Source: Marinomonas ostreistagni
GTDB taxonomy: Bacteria > Pseudomonadota > Gammaproteobacteria > Pseudomonadales > Marinomonadaceae
DNA length: 64,000 nt
Reading direction: 5' to 3'
Assembly: GCF_016888445.1 (NCBI RefSeq)
Contig: NZ_JAFEKF010000001.1
Location: forward strand, 248,001-312,000
Part shown: positions 31,677 through 40,587 of the stretch, piece by piece
Position numbering within the stretch: the first letter of the stretch is position 1
Layout: every line of letters begins with the position of its first letter
Program-made: the position numbers and the translations under genes
The notes under the pieces: model-generated
Database searches by the model: none
The model's input: the letters and a program-made list of their open reading frames with translations, nothing else
Told to the model about the DNA's origin: nothing

Positions 31677-32255
31677 TTAATCCTTAATCGCCGCTTTAAA
31701 ATGTTTGCGGCACACAGAGACGTAGCGATCATTGCCGCCAATCTCAACTTGTGTACCTTCTTTAATGGCATGGCCATCCGCATCTACACGAATCACCATG
31801 TTGGCTTTACTGCCGCAATGACAGATGGTTTTTAGCTCGATGAGCTTATCGGCCCATGCTAGCAGGGCTTGACTGCCAGGAAATAATTCCCCTTTGAAGT
31901 CTGTGCGAATGCCAAATGCCAGCACTGGAATATGCAAACGATCGACCACTTCTGACAGCTGATACACCTGCTGTTGTGTTAAAAACTGCGCTTCATCGAC
32001 CAGTACGCACCCAATAGGCTGCTGGCCGTGTTGTGCCTGCACCAGTTGCAGCAGCTCAGTATTGGCAGTAAAAAGCTCGGCATTGGCGCTGATGCCAATG
32101 CGCGATGTAATGGTGCCTTGTTGATAACGATCATCAAGGGCCGCGGTCAGCAAAAGAGTTTGCATGCCGCGCTCTTGGTAGTTGTAAGCAGACTGCAGCA
32201 GAGTGGTGGATTTGCCTGCATTCATTGCCGAATAATAGTAGTACAGCTTGGCCAT
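31677..32255 (-). CDS. tdk: Thymidine kinase
   Basis: 192 residues. P-loop [14 protein letters not shown], the Walker B/lasso region [11 protein letters not shown], and a structural zinc site ([12 protein letters not shown] ... CRKHF) identify a type II thymidine kinase of the dTMP salvage pathway. It is 15 bp downstream of the ybfE-like gene and 3 bp upstream of rdgC. Confidence 0.97.
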   Translation of the reverse strand: MAKLYYYYSAMNAGKSTTLLQSAYNYQERGMQTLLLTAALDDRYQQGTITSRIGISANAELFTANTELLQLVQAQHGQQPIGCVLVDEAQFLTQQQVYQLSEVVDRLHIPVLAFGIRTDFKGELFPGSQALLAWADKLIELKTICHCGSKANMVIRVDADGHAIKEGTQVEIGGNDRYVSVCRKHFKAAIKD

Positions 32256-32270
32256 GAGGTTGAGAGGATC

Positions 32271-32561
32271 CTAGGAGTCTTTTGCTGTAATCTTGGCTTT
32301 GTTATAAGCCAGCGCGACTTGCATGGTGAGCCAGTCTGCACGTTTAATGCCTGACATATCACATAGCTGATCCAGCTTCTTTACGGTATCCTCGTCCACT
32401 GTCAGTTCGAGACGTTTCATTCCGAGGTTTTTTTCCTTTTCTCTTTGTACACGCTTATTGGCTTTGAGCTGATCTTTGCGAGGTAAGGGATGAGTACGAG
32501 GGCGGCCGCGAACTGTGCCAAAAAGGTCGATCGTATTGCGGTCAGAAGAAGCTTTAGCCAT
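32271..32561 (-). CDS. ybfE: YbfE-like small DNA-binding protein
   Basis: 96 residues. MAKASSDRNTIDLFGT, a basic middle (RGRPRTHPLPRKDQLKANKR) and a ribbon-helix-helix-like C-terminal half match YbfE of E. coli, which is under LexA control. I see no CTGT-N8-ACAG LexA box in the short leader (32562-32595), so SOS control is not supported here. It is probably a small regulator or nucleoid protein, first in a group with tdk and rdgC. Confidence 0.82.
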   Translation of the reverse strand: MAKASSDRNTIDLFGTVRGRPRTHPLPRKDQLKANKRVQREKEKNLGMKRLELTVDEDTVKKLDQLCDMSGIKRADWLTMQVALAYNKAKITAKDS

Positions 32562-32595
32562 AACGTTGAATTTTAAATCTTAATTGTAGGTTTTA

Positions 32596-32799
32596 ATGGA
32601 AATAGAAGAATTTGAATCCCTGATGATGACAGTGCTGTTAAGTGGCTTTTGCCTATTTATGTTGTTCATCATGTGGGACTTAGCTCGTAAGTCAAATGCC
32701 GGTCGTTTGGGCACATGCGTTATTATCGGCGGTTTGGGCCTTGGAATGCTAGCCTTTGTCGTGAAAGGTGTGGTGATTGAGTTAATTTTAGGGGTGTAA
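32596..32799 (+). CDS. DUF2788 small membrane protein
   Basis: 67 residues with two predicted membrane helices (about 9-29 and 39-63) joined by a conserved-looking segment WDLARKSNAGRLGT. This matches DUF2788 proteins of gammaproteobacteria, whose function is unknown. Divergent from the ybfE-like gene with 34 bp between starts, and followed by a bidirectional terminator. Confidence 0.85.
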   Translation: MEIEEFESLMMTVLLSGFCLFMLFIMWDLARKSNAGRLGTCVIIGGLGLGMLAFVVKGVVIELILGV

Positions 32800-32827
32800 A
32801 GCTGGGAAAATCTCTTTTCCCAGCTTT
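32798..32827. terminator. Bidirectional terminator between DUF2788 gene and prc
   Basis: Thirteen-base-pair perfect stem AAAGCTGGGAAAA/TTTTCCCAGCTTT (32798-32810 with 32815-32827), TCTC loop. The stem ends in T on both strands, which suits the convergent genes. Confidence 0.8.
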
Positions 32828-32833
32828 ATGGGC

Positions 32834-34858
32834 TTACTGATTCTGTTGGTATAGAGAAATGAAGTCCAATAACACTTCGGCCGCTTCATGGGCGTAGGCG
32901 TCTTGCTCTGGCTCTTCGATGTCCTCAACAGACTCTAGCGTCGGCAAATCTAGGGCTTTGCGACGAGTATTCTCACGCGCTAAATCTTTGGCTTCGTTGT
33001 CTTCACGTTGCTGCTCTCGGGTCATCTCGTTAAGGGAGATGGATTTAAAATGCTCTGCCTGTCGTTTGGCTTCAGCAATTTGATCCTCGAGCGCGACAAA
33101 GTTAGCGTCTTGCTTGATACGGGTGTCGTGTAAGCTAGTCAGTTGGTCAATGTACTCTTCAAAATTCCAGTACACAGGGTAGCGCGTTTCATGGATGTGA
33201 TCCCATGGCAGCGGATTCTCGAGTGCGCTTTCACCGACGCTTTCAGTATCAATCAGCGAAGGGAAGTTGATGTCTGGCATCACGCCCTTATGCTGGGTAC
33301 TTTCACCAGAGACACGATAGAACTTAGCCTGGGTGATCTTAAGCTGGCCTTGATCTACTTCCTGTAGTACTTGCACCGTGCCTTTACCGAAGGTTTGATC
33401 GCCGACTACGATGGCGCGACCATAGTCCTTAAGAGCACCAGCAACGATTTCCGAAGCGGATGCACTCATGCGGTTGACCATCACAGCCATGGGGCCACTG
33501 TAGGTAACACCACGATCTTGGTCTCCCAAGATACTGACGCGACCAGACGCATCACGAATTTGTACCACTGGGCCGCCAGGGATAAAGAGTCCTGTCAGCG
33601 AGTTGGCTTCTTGTAGTGAGCCACCGCCATTGTTGCGCAGGTCAAGAATCAGGCCGGTGATGTCTTCTTGTTGCAGTTCTTCAATCAGTTTCTTGGTATC
33701 ACGGGTCGAGCTTTTGTAGTCTTTATCGCCACGCTGGATGGCGGCAAAATCCGAGTAGAAGGTCGGTAACTCAATCACACCCACTTTGAAGGTTTCACCG
33801 CCACGCTCAACTTCAACAATTTTCTTCTGTGCTGATTGGTCTTCAAGCTTCACTTTTTCACGGGTGATGGTGATCTTTTTACTGTTTTGGGTGCTGCTCT
33901 TAGCCGGGATGACTTCAAGAATGACATCTGTGCCACGCTCGCCTCGGATCATATCGACCACGTCGTCCAAACGCATGCCAATGACATCCACCATAGGCTC
34001 GTCTTTTTGGCCGACCGCAATGATACGGTCATTTGGTGCCAGTTCGTTCTGCGCTTCCGCCGGGCCACCAGGAATCAAACGCACCACCTTGGTGTAATCG
34101 TCTTCCATCTGTAGCACAGCACCAATACCTTCAAGTGATAGGCTCATATTGATGTTGAACGCTTCTGAAGCGCGCGGCGCAAAGTAGTTCGTGTGCGGGT
34201 CTAAGGCTGCTGTTACGGAGTTGGCAAAGCTTTGGAACACATCCACAGCATTGGTTTGCTCGATTTGACGCAGCTGGTTGTTGTAACGACGCTCAATCGC
34301 AGCAATGATTTCTTCTTGCGGCTCATCGTTGAGCTTGAGGGTCAGGGCACGGTTTTTAATGCGTTTACGCCAATATTCATCAAGCTGCGCTTCAGTGCTA
34401 GACCATTCAAGGGCATCTGGGTCGATATTAAGAGATTCATCGACCGTATAGTCGAAACCTTTGACCATTTCGGGCACGCGAGCTAGTACTTTTTCGATAC
34501 GCGCTTCCGCACGCTCTCGATACAGGTTATAGATGTCGTAAGCTACTTGAGTGTCGCCATCACGCAGGGCGTCATCAAAGTCGTTTTGATAGCGTTTAAG
34601 CGCTTCGATATCGGCTTTTAGGAAAAAGCTACGTGAAGGGTCTAGCGAGTCCAAGTAGTTTTCAAACGCTTGCTCGGAAATTCGATCGTCGATGAGGGTT
34701 TTGTTATAGTGAACGTTCTCAAGTGTCGCGACGATTTCTTGTGCGACCTGATCATAGTCATGAGGGGGTTCAAGTTTTTCATACGCCGAAACGGAACCGC
34801 TAGCTAATGCGATACTGGGTAGCAAACTTAACAAGAGGCGTTTATAAAACATCCGCAA
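32834..34858 (-). CDS. prc: Tail-specific protease Prc
   Basis: 674 residues, E. coli-like length. Signal peptide at the N-terminus (cleavage about residue 25), a PDZ domain (about 240-320; GIGAVLQMEDDY), then the S41 peptidase core. The likely nucleophile is Ser467 in MSASASEIV and the general base Lys492 in QTFGKGTVQ. Prc is a periplasmic protease that trims or degrades envelope proteins, including penicillin-binding and lipoprotein substrates. Monocistronic, divergent from apeB. Confidence 0.96.
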   Translation of the reverse strand: MRMFYKRLLLSLLPSIALASGSVSAYEKLEPPHDYDQVAQEIVATLENVHYNKTLIDDRISEQAFENYLDSLDPSRSFFLKADIEALKRYQNDFDDALRDGDTQVAYDIYNLYRERAEARIEKVLARVPEMVKGFDYTVDESLNIDPDALEWSSTEAQLDEYWRKRIKNRALTLKLNDEPQEEIIAAIERRYNNQLRQIEQTNAVDVFQSFANSVTAALDPHTNYFAPRASEAFNINMSLSLEGIGAVLQMEDDYTKVVRLIPGGPAEAQNELAPNDRIIAVGQKDEPMVDVIGMRLDDVVDMIRGERGTDVILEVIPAKSSTQNSKKITITREKVKLEDQSAQKKIVEVERGGETFKVGVIELPTFYSDFAAIQRGDKDYKSSTRDTKKLIEELQQEDITGLILDLRNNGGGSLQEANSLTGLFIPGGPVVQIRDASGRVSILGDQDRGVTYSGPMAVMVNRMSASASEIVAGALKDYGRAIVVGDQTFGKGTVQVLQEVDQGQLKITQAKFYRVSGESTQHKGVMPDINFPSLIDTESVGESALENPLPWDHIHETRYPVYWNFEEYIDQLTSLHDTRIKQDANFVALEDQIAEAKRQAEHFKSISLNEMTREQQREDNEAKDLARENTRRKALDLPTLESVEDIEEPEQDAYAHEAAEVLLDFISLYQQNQ

Positions 34859-34976
34859 TTGGTTCCTTTAAACAGTTTTGTCTACGTTGACCTAAAATCA
34901 TATTAGACTAGTACCGACAAGACCAGTCCAGTTGTGAAAAAGTCGTTTTTTTATATCATTGACTTAGCAGGAAATT

Positions 34977-36275
34977 ATGAATCAAGCCAGCTTTAATCAA
35001 TCATTATTGTCATTTCTTGATGATTCCCCAACACCGTTTCATGCTGTTGAAACCATGAAACGCCAGCTCAATGCTGCTGGTTATCAGGTTCTTAATGAAC
35101 AAGATGAGTGGGTCATCAGCGAAGGTGGTAAGTATTATGTGACACGTAATGATTCTTCCATTATTGCCTTTACTGCGCCGACATTAGATTTTGCCCATCG
35201 TGGTTTTCGTATGGTAGGTGCACACACCGATAGTCCATGCCCGAAACTTAAGCCCAATGCCCACGTAGATCGCTTTGGTCATCATCAGCTTGGAGTAGAG
35301 TTGTATGGCGGGGTATTGGTTCATACTTGGTTTGATCGTGATCTCTCTATTGCCGGGCGAGTGACCGTTAAAACTGCTCAAGGCTCACTTAAAAGCTGTT
35401 TAATTGACTTTAAAGATCCTATCGCTGTGATTCCTAACTTGGCGATTCATTTGAATCGTGGCGTTAATAGCGAAGGTTTTAAGGTTAACCCGCAAGAAGA
35501 AATTCTGCCGATTTTATGTGGTTCAGATAAAGATTTCGAATTAGAAGCATGGTTGATTGAGCAAGTACAGCGTCAACATCCAGATTTTAATGTGGCTGCG
35601 GTGCTGAGCTTTGAGCTGAGCCTATACGATGTGCAAAAAGCGGCTTTGACCGGTTTGCATCAAGAGTACATTTCGGCGTCGCGCTTGGATAATTTGTTAA
35701 GTTGCTATGTAGGCTTGCAAGCACAGCTTGATGCTAAAGCGACACAGCCATCACTGCTGATTTGTACCGATCATGAAGAAGTGGGCAGCCAATCTGCTTG
35801 TGGTGCCAACGGCCCTTTCCTAGAAGACGTGCTGCGCCGTTTAGTGCCGAACCCTGAGCAATACACGCAGACGGTTCAGCGTTCTATGCTGATTTCGGCC
35901 GATAATGCTCATGCCCTTCATCCAAACTATGCCGCAAAGCATGATCAGTTGCATGCTCCACAGATCAACCAAGGAGCGGTGATCAAGGTGAACAATAACC
36001 AGCGTTATGCAACCAATAGTGAAACGACGGCGGTGTACAAAGATATCGCGGCTGAGTTGGGTCTTGCGGTGCAAACGTTTGTGGTGCGTAGTGATATGGC
36101 TTGTGGCAGCACCATTGGTCCGATTACTTCAAGCGAAATTGGGGTGGCGACCTTGGATATTGGTTTGCCGACGTTCGCCATGCACTCTATTCGTGAGCTG
36201 GCCGGCAGCGAAGATGCCTTTAAGCTTTACCAAGTGCTGTGCAAATTTTCTGAGCGCGAGCATTTAATGGGCTAA
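34977..36275 (+). CDS. apeB: M18 family aminopeptidase
   Basis: 432 residues with the M18 zinc-binding signatures GAHTDSPCPKLKP, CTDHEEVGS and MHSIRELAG. It releases N-terminal, often acidic, residues from peptides in the cytoplasm. ATG after AGGA; the gene is followed by a strong terminator shared with convergent psd. Confidence 0.95.
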   Translation: MNQASFNQSLLSFLDDSPTPFHAVETMKRQLNAAGYQVLNEQDEWVISEGGKYYVTRNDSSIIAFTAPTLDFAHRGFRMVGAHTDSPCPKLKPNAHVDRFGHHQLGVELYGGVLVHTWFDRDLSIAGRVTVKTAQGSLKSCLIDFKDPIAVIPNLAIHLNRGVNSEGFKVNPQEEILPILCGSDKDFELEAWLIEQVQRQHPDFNVAAVLSFELSLYDVQKAALTGLHQEYISASRLDNLLSCYVGLQAQLDAKATQPSLLICTDHEEVGSQSACGANGPFLEDVLRRLVPNPEQYTQTVQRSMLISADNAHALHPNYAAKHDQLHAPQINQGAVIKVNNNQRYATNSETTAVYKDIAAELGLAVQTFVVRSDMACGSTIGPITSSEIGVATLDIGLPTFAMHSIRELAGSEDAFKLYQVLCKFSEREHLMG

Positions 36276-36295
36276 ATGCTCGGCCGTATTGGATT

Positions 36296-36330
36296 AAAAG
36301 GCCCATTGCTGAGCGCAATGGGCCTTTTTT
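36296..36330. terminator. Terminator between apeB and psd
   Basis: Fourteen-base-pair perfect stem AAAAGGCCCATTGC/GCAATGGGCCTTTT (36296-36309 with 36315-36328), TGAGC loop, six T on the plus strand and A/T flanks for the minus strand. Confidence 0.92.
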
Positions 36331-36331
36331 A

Positions 36332-37189
36332 TTAAGGGGTGATTTGACCAAAAGCCATGCCCATTTGGGTTGGCGTTTCTGCACGTAGGTGGCTTTCCCA
36401 GTTCGCAGCATCTTTGCCAAACAGCACGATAGCGGTGGAGCCAAGTTTGAAACGGCCCATTTCTTCGCCTTTTTTCAGCGTGATGTTTGCAAGCTTTTCA
36501 TAGTCCCACGTTTGCACTTGTTTGCTAAACGGTGTGACTTGTCCAGTCCAGACCGTTTCGATACTGGCCACGATCATAGCGCCGACCAAAATAACCGCCA
36601 TCGGGCCAACCGCTGTCTCAAAAATACACACCGTCCGCTCGTTACGAGCAAACACGTTAGGGATTTGTTCCGCCGTGACTTTGTTTACCGAAAACAGCTT
36701 TCCAGGTACGTGAATAGTCTTAATTAGCTTGCCATCAATCGGCATGTGCACACGATGGTAATCTTTAGGGGATAGATACACCGTGGCAAATTTGCCGTCC
36801 AAAAATAGGTTTGATAGCTCAGCATCGCCACCTAGCAATTCAGTTAAGCTGTAGCGATGACCTTTTGCTTGGTAGATGGTGCCGTACTCGATATCGCCAA
36901 GTTGGCTAATGGCGCCGTCAGCAGGGCAGGCAATAGTGTGTTCGCCTGAAGCAATTGGGCGAAGTTCTGGCTTGATAGCGCGAGTAAAGAAGTCGTTAAA
37001 GTTGCGGTAGCTGAACGGGTCTGAGTTCACCGCTTGCGACATGTCGACTTGGTATTTTTTGACAAACGGGCCGATAAAGGCGCGCTTTACCAGTGGATTA
37101 GTGCATTCTGCAACGCGTCCGATTAGGCGCGACAAGGCGTGTTGTGGCGTCATATGTTGCAGTAGGGCAAATAGTTTATCTTTGGTCAC
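36332..37189 (-). CDS. psd: Phosphatidylserine decarboxylase
   Basis: 285 residues. The self-cleavage site LGST (FKLGSTAIVLF, near residue 249-252) generates the pyruvoyl alpha subunit, and HRVHMP with its catalytic histidine is present. Psd makes phosphatidylethanolamine at the inner membrane. In pseudomonads psd is also close to motAB and rsgA. It lies 23 bp downstream of the HDOD gene and may be co-transcribed with it. Confidence 0.97.
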   Translation of the reverse strand: MTKDKLFALLQHMTPQHALSRLIGRVAECTNPLVKRAFIGPFVKKYQVDMSQAVNSDPFSYRNFNDFFTRAIKPELRPIASGEHTIACPADGAISQLGDIEYGTIYQAKGHRYSLTELLGGDAELSNLFLDGKFATVYLSPKDYHRVHMPIDGKLIKTIHVPGKLFSVNKVTAEQIPNVFARNERTVCIFETAVGPMAVILVGAMIVASIETVWTGQVTPFSKQVQTWDYEKLANITLKKGEEMGRFKLGSTAIVLFGKDAANWESHLRAETPTQMGMAFGQITP

Positions 37190-37212
37190 GTTGGGTCCTA
37201 ATTCTGAAAATA

Positions 37213-38691
37213 TTAATCGGCGAGTTTAATGATGCGCTTGAAAAGATCGAATTGTTTGCCATCCAGTGCTTCATTTCCGATCAGCCAATAAATGTAGGTT
37301 TCGGTGTCGGTGACTGGAGCTGAGGCTAAAAATAAATGTTGGCCAGAAGCAAATAAAGACTTAGATCCTGCTGGCATTTGTTCAAACATAGTGCTTAATT
37401 TGCTGTCGTTGAAATGCACGGCCACACGCTTGCTAATGAGTTTGTTGATCACGCTTGAGGGGGTATTCCACTGGACTTTTTTGATCAGTTCTAAGTCTAA
37501 ACCGTACTGCAGCATTGGGCTGAGTTTATTAGTGGCTTGATCATGTTTGAGGATCAAAATCTGTTGGCTAGCCGTAGCAAATAGTCGCAGCATGGCTTTC
37601 ATGGCCAAACTTGCGCGAGGTTTAGGTTCTTGGGTGTGCTCTAGTTGTTTCTGCAAAGCGGTTAATGGGTCGCTTTTGACTTTTTTAGCAAGGTTACCCG
37701 CGCCGGATTCGCTCGGGCGAGTGTAGAGCATAGGTGAAAGCAGTTGTGCGGCCAAGCTCGGTTTGGCTGAGTAGCGTGCATCTTGTGCGGCTTCCACACA
37801 GGCATAGTGAGTCAACTGTATTGCATCGCCTAGGCGGATATGAAGAATCGCTGCGATGACGCGGTAAAAAAATGGCAGCTGTTTGCTGGCCCAGCCCATT
37901 ACGTTGGCTTCTTGCGCGACGCGAGTGGCGCAGTAGGCCAAAATCAATGGGCTGTTCATGAGGATGGTTATGCGCTTATCTTCAGCAAAACCTGGCAATT
38001 GATCGGGCGTGTGCGTTAAGCGTGCGATACTTTGCAACTCTTCCGCAGTGGGCACTTGGTCAGTTAAGAAAGAATCAATGATGATGTTGGGCACTTTCCA
38101 GTATTTGAACAATGCCACGCTTAACTCATCGATACGACAACCAAGCAATTCCATTTCTGTTTTGATAGGGCTATCACCGCGACGTAAGCGTTGTGTGATC
38201 TGCTCCATGGCATCGCAAGCGTGATACCACAACAGCCAGCGCACCGCGTCACGAAAGAAGGTTAACCAAAAGACATCTTCAGTGTGGCTGATTTTCTTAT
38301 CAATCGCCCAGCGTCTGGCCATGGCGGCGGCTTCGTAGCTGATTTGAATTTCACGCAAAAAACTTATATGTGCTTTGTTTTTCGAGGAAGGTGTGTAGCT
38401 ATCAAGCTTGCTCAGAGACTGGCCGATACCCTTCATGCCAATCATTGAGGCTGCATGCAAAGGGCTCTTAATGTCGTTGCGCTTGTATTCAACAATGGTG
38501 TTGGCTTGATTCAAAATGGCGAACGCGAGCATCGGCTCAGAGGCAATGTTTTTTTGCATCCGATCCAAGGTTTCATCTGGTGTTTTTATCTGCTTGGTCA
38601 GCTTGGCAATGCTTTCGGAGCCAGCTGGAAACTTACGATCTTGCAGATAAAGTAACCATTCATTTAGACCAAAGGGTGACTTATTGTTCAT
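37213..38691 (-). CDS. HDOD domain signalling protein
   Basis: 492 residues with no membrane segment. Residues about 15-280 follow the HDOD pattern (FPAGSESIAKLTKQI, LAFAILNQAN, SPLHAASMIGMKGIGQSL, WLTFFRDAVRWLLWYHA), a catalytically inactive HD relative common in motility and c-di-GMP signalling. The C-terminal 130 residues are unassigned, perhaps GAF-like. It is divergent from motA across 129 bp and upstream of psd, occupying a slot between psd and motAB. A motility-related role is inference from position only. Confidence 0.82.
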   Translation of the reverse strand: MNNKSPFGLNEWLLYLQDRKFPAGSESIAKLTKQIKTPDETLDRMQKNIASEPMLAFAILNQANTIVEYKRNDIKSPLHAASMIGMKGIGQSLSKLDSYTPSSKNKAHISFLREIQISYEAAAMARRWAIDKKISHTEDVFWLTFFRDAVRWLLWYHACDAMEQITQRLRRGDSPIKTEMELLGCRIDELSVALFKYWKVPNIIIDSFLTDQVPTAEELQSIARLTHTPDQLPGFAEDKRITILMNSPLILAYCATRVAQEANVMGWASKQLPFFYRVIAAILHIRLGDAIQLTHYACVEAAQDARYSAKPSLAAQLLSPMLYTRPSESGAGNLAKKVKSDPLTALQKQLEHTQEPKPRASLAMKAMLRLFATASQQILILKHDQATNKLSPMLQYGLDLELIKKVQWNTPSSVINKLISKRVAVHFNDSKLSTMFEQMPAGSKSLFASGQHLFLASAPVTDTETYIYWLIGNEALDGKQFDLFKRIIKLAD

Positions 38692-38774
38692 AGCTCGTTA
38701 CATTTAAGGCCAAGGCAGCGGTTAAAAGTTCATTTGCGTGCCAGTTATATTTGCATGGATTTAGCAATCATACT

Positions 38775-38798
38775 GTATATTCTTTTGCGAGAATACAC
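38775..38798. promoter_or_regulatory. Candidate operator upstream of motA
   Basis: GTATATTCT (38775-38783) and AGAATACAC (38790-38798) form a nine-base inverted repeat with one mismatch and a six-base spacer, 22 bp before the motA ATG. TTGCAT at 38751 could serve as a -35 element. No clear FliA-type (sigma-28) motif is seen. Confidence 0.3.
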
Positions 38799-38820
38799 CG
38801 TCGAAAATTAGGAATGAATT

Positions 38821-39675
38821 ATGTTTGTATTAGCGGGCATGCTGGTCGTTATCATCAGTACCGTGACGGGCTATTTGGCAGCCCATGGTGAGCTGCTGGC
38901 GCTATGGCAGCCATTTGAAGTGTTAATTATTTGTGGTGCAGCCTTTGGTGCTTTCTTGGTGGCTAATCCGCTGTCGTTGCAAAAACGCGTGTTTAAACTG
39001 ATTCCGCAGATGTTTCTGGGTAGTCGCCATAATCAGGCGTTCTATATCCAATTGCTTACCTGTATTTACTCCCTATTTCAGCGCAGTCGCCAAGAAGGTT
39101 TTTTGGCGATTGAACAAGACGTAGAAGCTCCTTTTGAAAGTGAGCTGTTTGCGCGCTTTCCCGATGTCTTGCGTGATCACGAATTAGTTGAATTTTTTAC
39201 TGATAATTACCGTGTTTACACTATCACTGGCCTTCCAGCGCACGAATTAGAAGCCATGCTTGATTCTGAACTTGAATTGATTGCGGAAGAGTTAGTGGCC
39301 CCTGGTCATGCCGTGAATCGCGTTGCTGAAGCTTTGCCTGGCTTTGGTATCGTAGCGGCAGTTTTGGGGATCGTTATTACTATGGGCTCGATTGGCGGGC
39401 CGATGGAAGAAATTGGTTATCACGTTGCCGCGGCCTTGGTCGGTACGTTTCTTGGGGTGTTTTTTGCCTATGGTTTTGTGGGGCCGTCTTCGGCGCATAT
39501 GGAGCGCTTGGGTGAGCAACATTTACAAGCGTATTTATGTGTTAAGTCTTGCTTAAGTGCCATGGCCTCAGGCCATCCGCCAGCGATTGCTGTGGAGGCG
39601 GGCCGAAAAATGTTGCCATCACATCTTCGTCCTAGCTTCTTAGAGCTTTCTGACCTTGTGAAGCAATTTCGCTAA
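38821..39675 (+). CDS. motA: Flagellar motor stator protein MotA
   Basis: 284 residues, with four membrane helices (about 1-20, 31-50, 170-190, 200-225). The cytoplasmic loop contains a RSRQEGFLAIEQDVE block, and PGFGIVAAVLGIV is conserved. The sequence follows the E. coli MotA type, so proton-driven rotation is likely. It pairs with MotB, 9 bp downstream. A purine-rich site AGGAATG lies just before the ATG. Confidence 0.95.
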   Translation: MFVLAGMLVVIISTVTGYLAAHGELLALWQPFEVLIICGAAFGAFLVANPLSLQKRVFKLIPQMFLGSRHNQAFYIQLLTCIYSLFQRSRQEGFLAIEQDVEAPFESELFARFPDVLRDHELVEFFTDNYRVYTITGLPAHELEAMLDSELELIAEELVAPGHAVNRVAEALPGFGIVAAVLGIVITMGSIGGPMEEIGYHVAAALVGTFLGVFFAYGFVGPSSAHMERLGEQHLQAYLCVKSCLSAMASGHPPAIAVEAGRKMLPSHLRPSFLELSDLVKQFR

Positions 39676-39684
39676 GGGGCGTTT

Positions 39685-40587
39685 GTGAATAATTACGATC
39701 CAGTTATCCGTCGCGTTAAAAAAGTCAAAAAGGGTGGCCACCACGGTGGTGCCTGGAAAATTGCCTTAGCGGATTTTGCTTTGGCGATGATGGCGTTTTT
39801 TTTGGTGCTCTGGATCATTAATGTCTCTTCGCCTGAAGAATTGGCGGCGATCGAAGGCTACTTCAATGACCCTATGGGCATGTCGACGGCAGGTTACAGT
39901 AATCAGCCCATTGATTTAGGGGGCAGTCCAGCCATGAGCGCTGAGCGCAAGCTGGATATGGATCTGCCAGAACCTGGCAGCACTCCCACACCACAGGATG
40001 CCGACGAGCAAGGGCAAGGTCGTAAAGGCGATGAGCTTGAAGATATGAATAACCTGCTGGTAGAGCAGTTCCAGAGCATTGATCGTATCAATTCACAGCA
40101 GCAAAATATGCGCATTGAGATTACGCCTGATGGGGTGCGTATTACGCTGATCGACGATCCTGATAATCCAATGTTTGAGCGGGGCAGTGCGCGCTTAATA
40201 CCGGACATGGAAAATACTTTATTGTCGATGGGGTCCGTTTTATCAAGGGTTCAGAATCCTTTAGCGATTACCGGACATACGGATTCATCGGTGTTCACTG
40301 GTGCGGGCTATATGGATAACTGGGATCTTTCGAGTGCGCGTGCCAATGCGGCTAAGCGCGCTTTGATCGAGGGCGGAGTTGCAACTCGGCGTATTGCACA
40401 AGTGACAGGGCTGGCAGATACCGTGCCTTATAATCGTCTTGAGCCGGATAGTGCAGAGAATCGCCGAGTATCGATTATGCTGCTGACCGATGAGGCTTAT
40501 AAGCGCATGTTGTTACAAAGTCGCCGACGTTATGGCGGCGAGCAAGTAGAGCTTGATCCCGACATAACCCCAGCGGATGTATTTTAA
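39685..40587 (+). CDS. motB: Flagellar motor stator protein MotB
   Basis: 300 residues from GTG 39685 (AAGGGGCG upstream). A basic N-terminus is followed by one membrane helix (about 27-47) with the ion-binding Asp30 in ALADFALAMMAFF. A plug/linker with a Gln/Pro-rich low-complexity part comes next, then the OmpA-like peptidoglycan-binding domain (TGHTDSSVFTG, NRRVSIMLL). It anchors the stator to the cell wall. The 3' end overlaps convergent rsgA by 4 bp. Confidence 0.95.
   Translation: MNNYDPVIRRVKKVKKGGHHGGAWKIALADFALAMMAFFLVLWIINVSSPEELAAIEGYFNDPMGMSTAGYSNQPIDLGGSPAMSAERKLDMDLPEPGSTPTPQDADEQGQGRKGDELEDMNNLLVEQFQSIDRINSQQQNMRIEITPDGVRITLIDDPDNPMFERGSARLIPDMENTLLSMGSVLSRVQNPLAITGHTDSSVFTGAGYMDNWDLSSARANAAKRALIEGGVATRRIAQVTGLADTVPYNRLEPDSAENRRVSIMLLTDEAYKRMLLQSRRRYGGEQVELDPDITPADVF

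Noticed and set aside
32562-32595. Possible LexA control of the ybfE-like gene
   Set aside because: No CTGT-N8-ACAG motif in this short divergent gap.
38771-38780. LexA-like half-site TACTGTATAT before motA
   Set aside because: The second half-site (ACAG) is missing at the required spacing.
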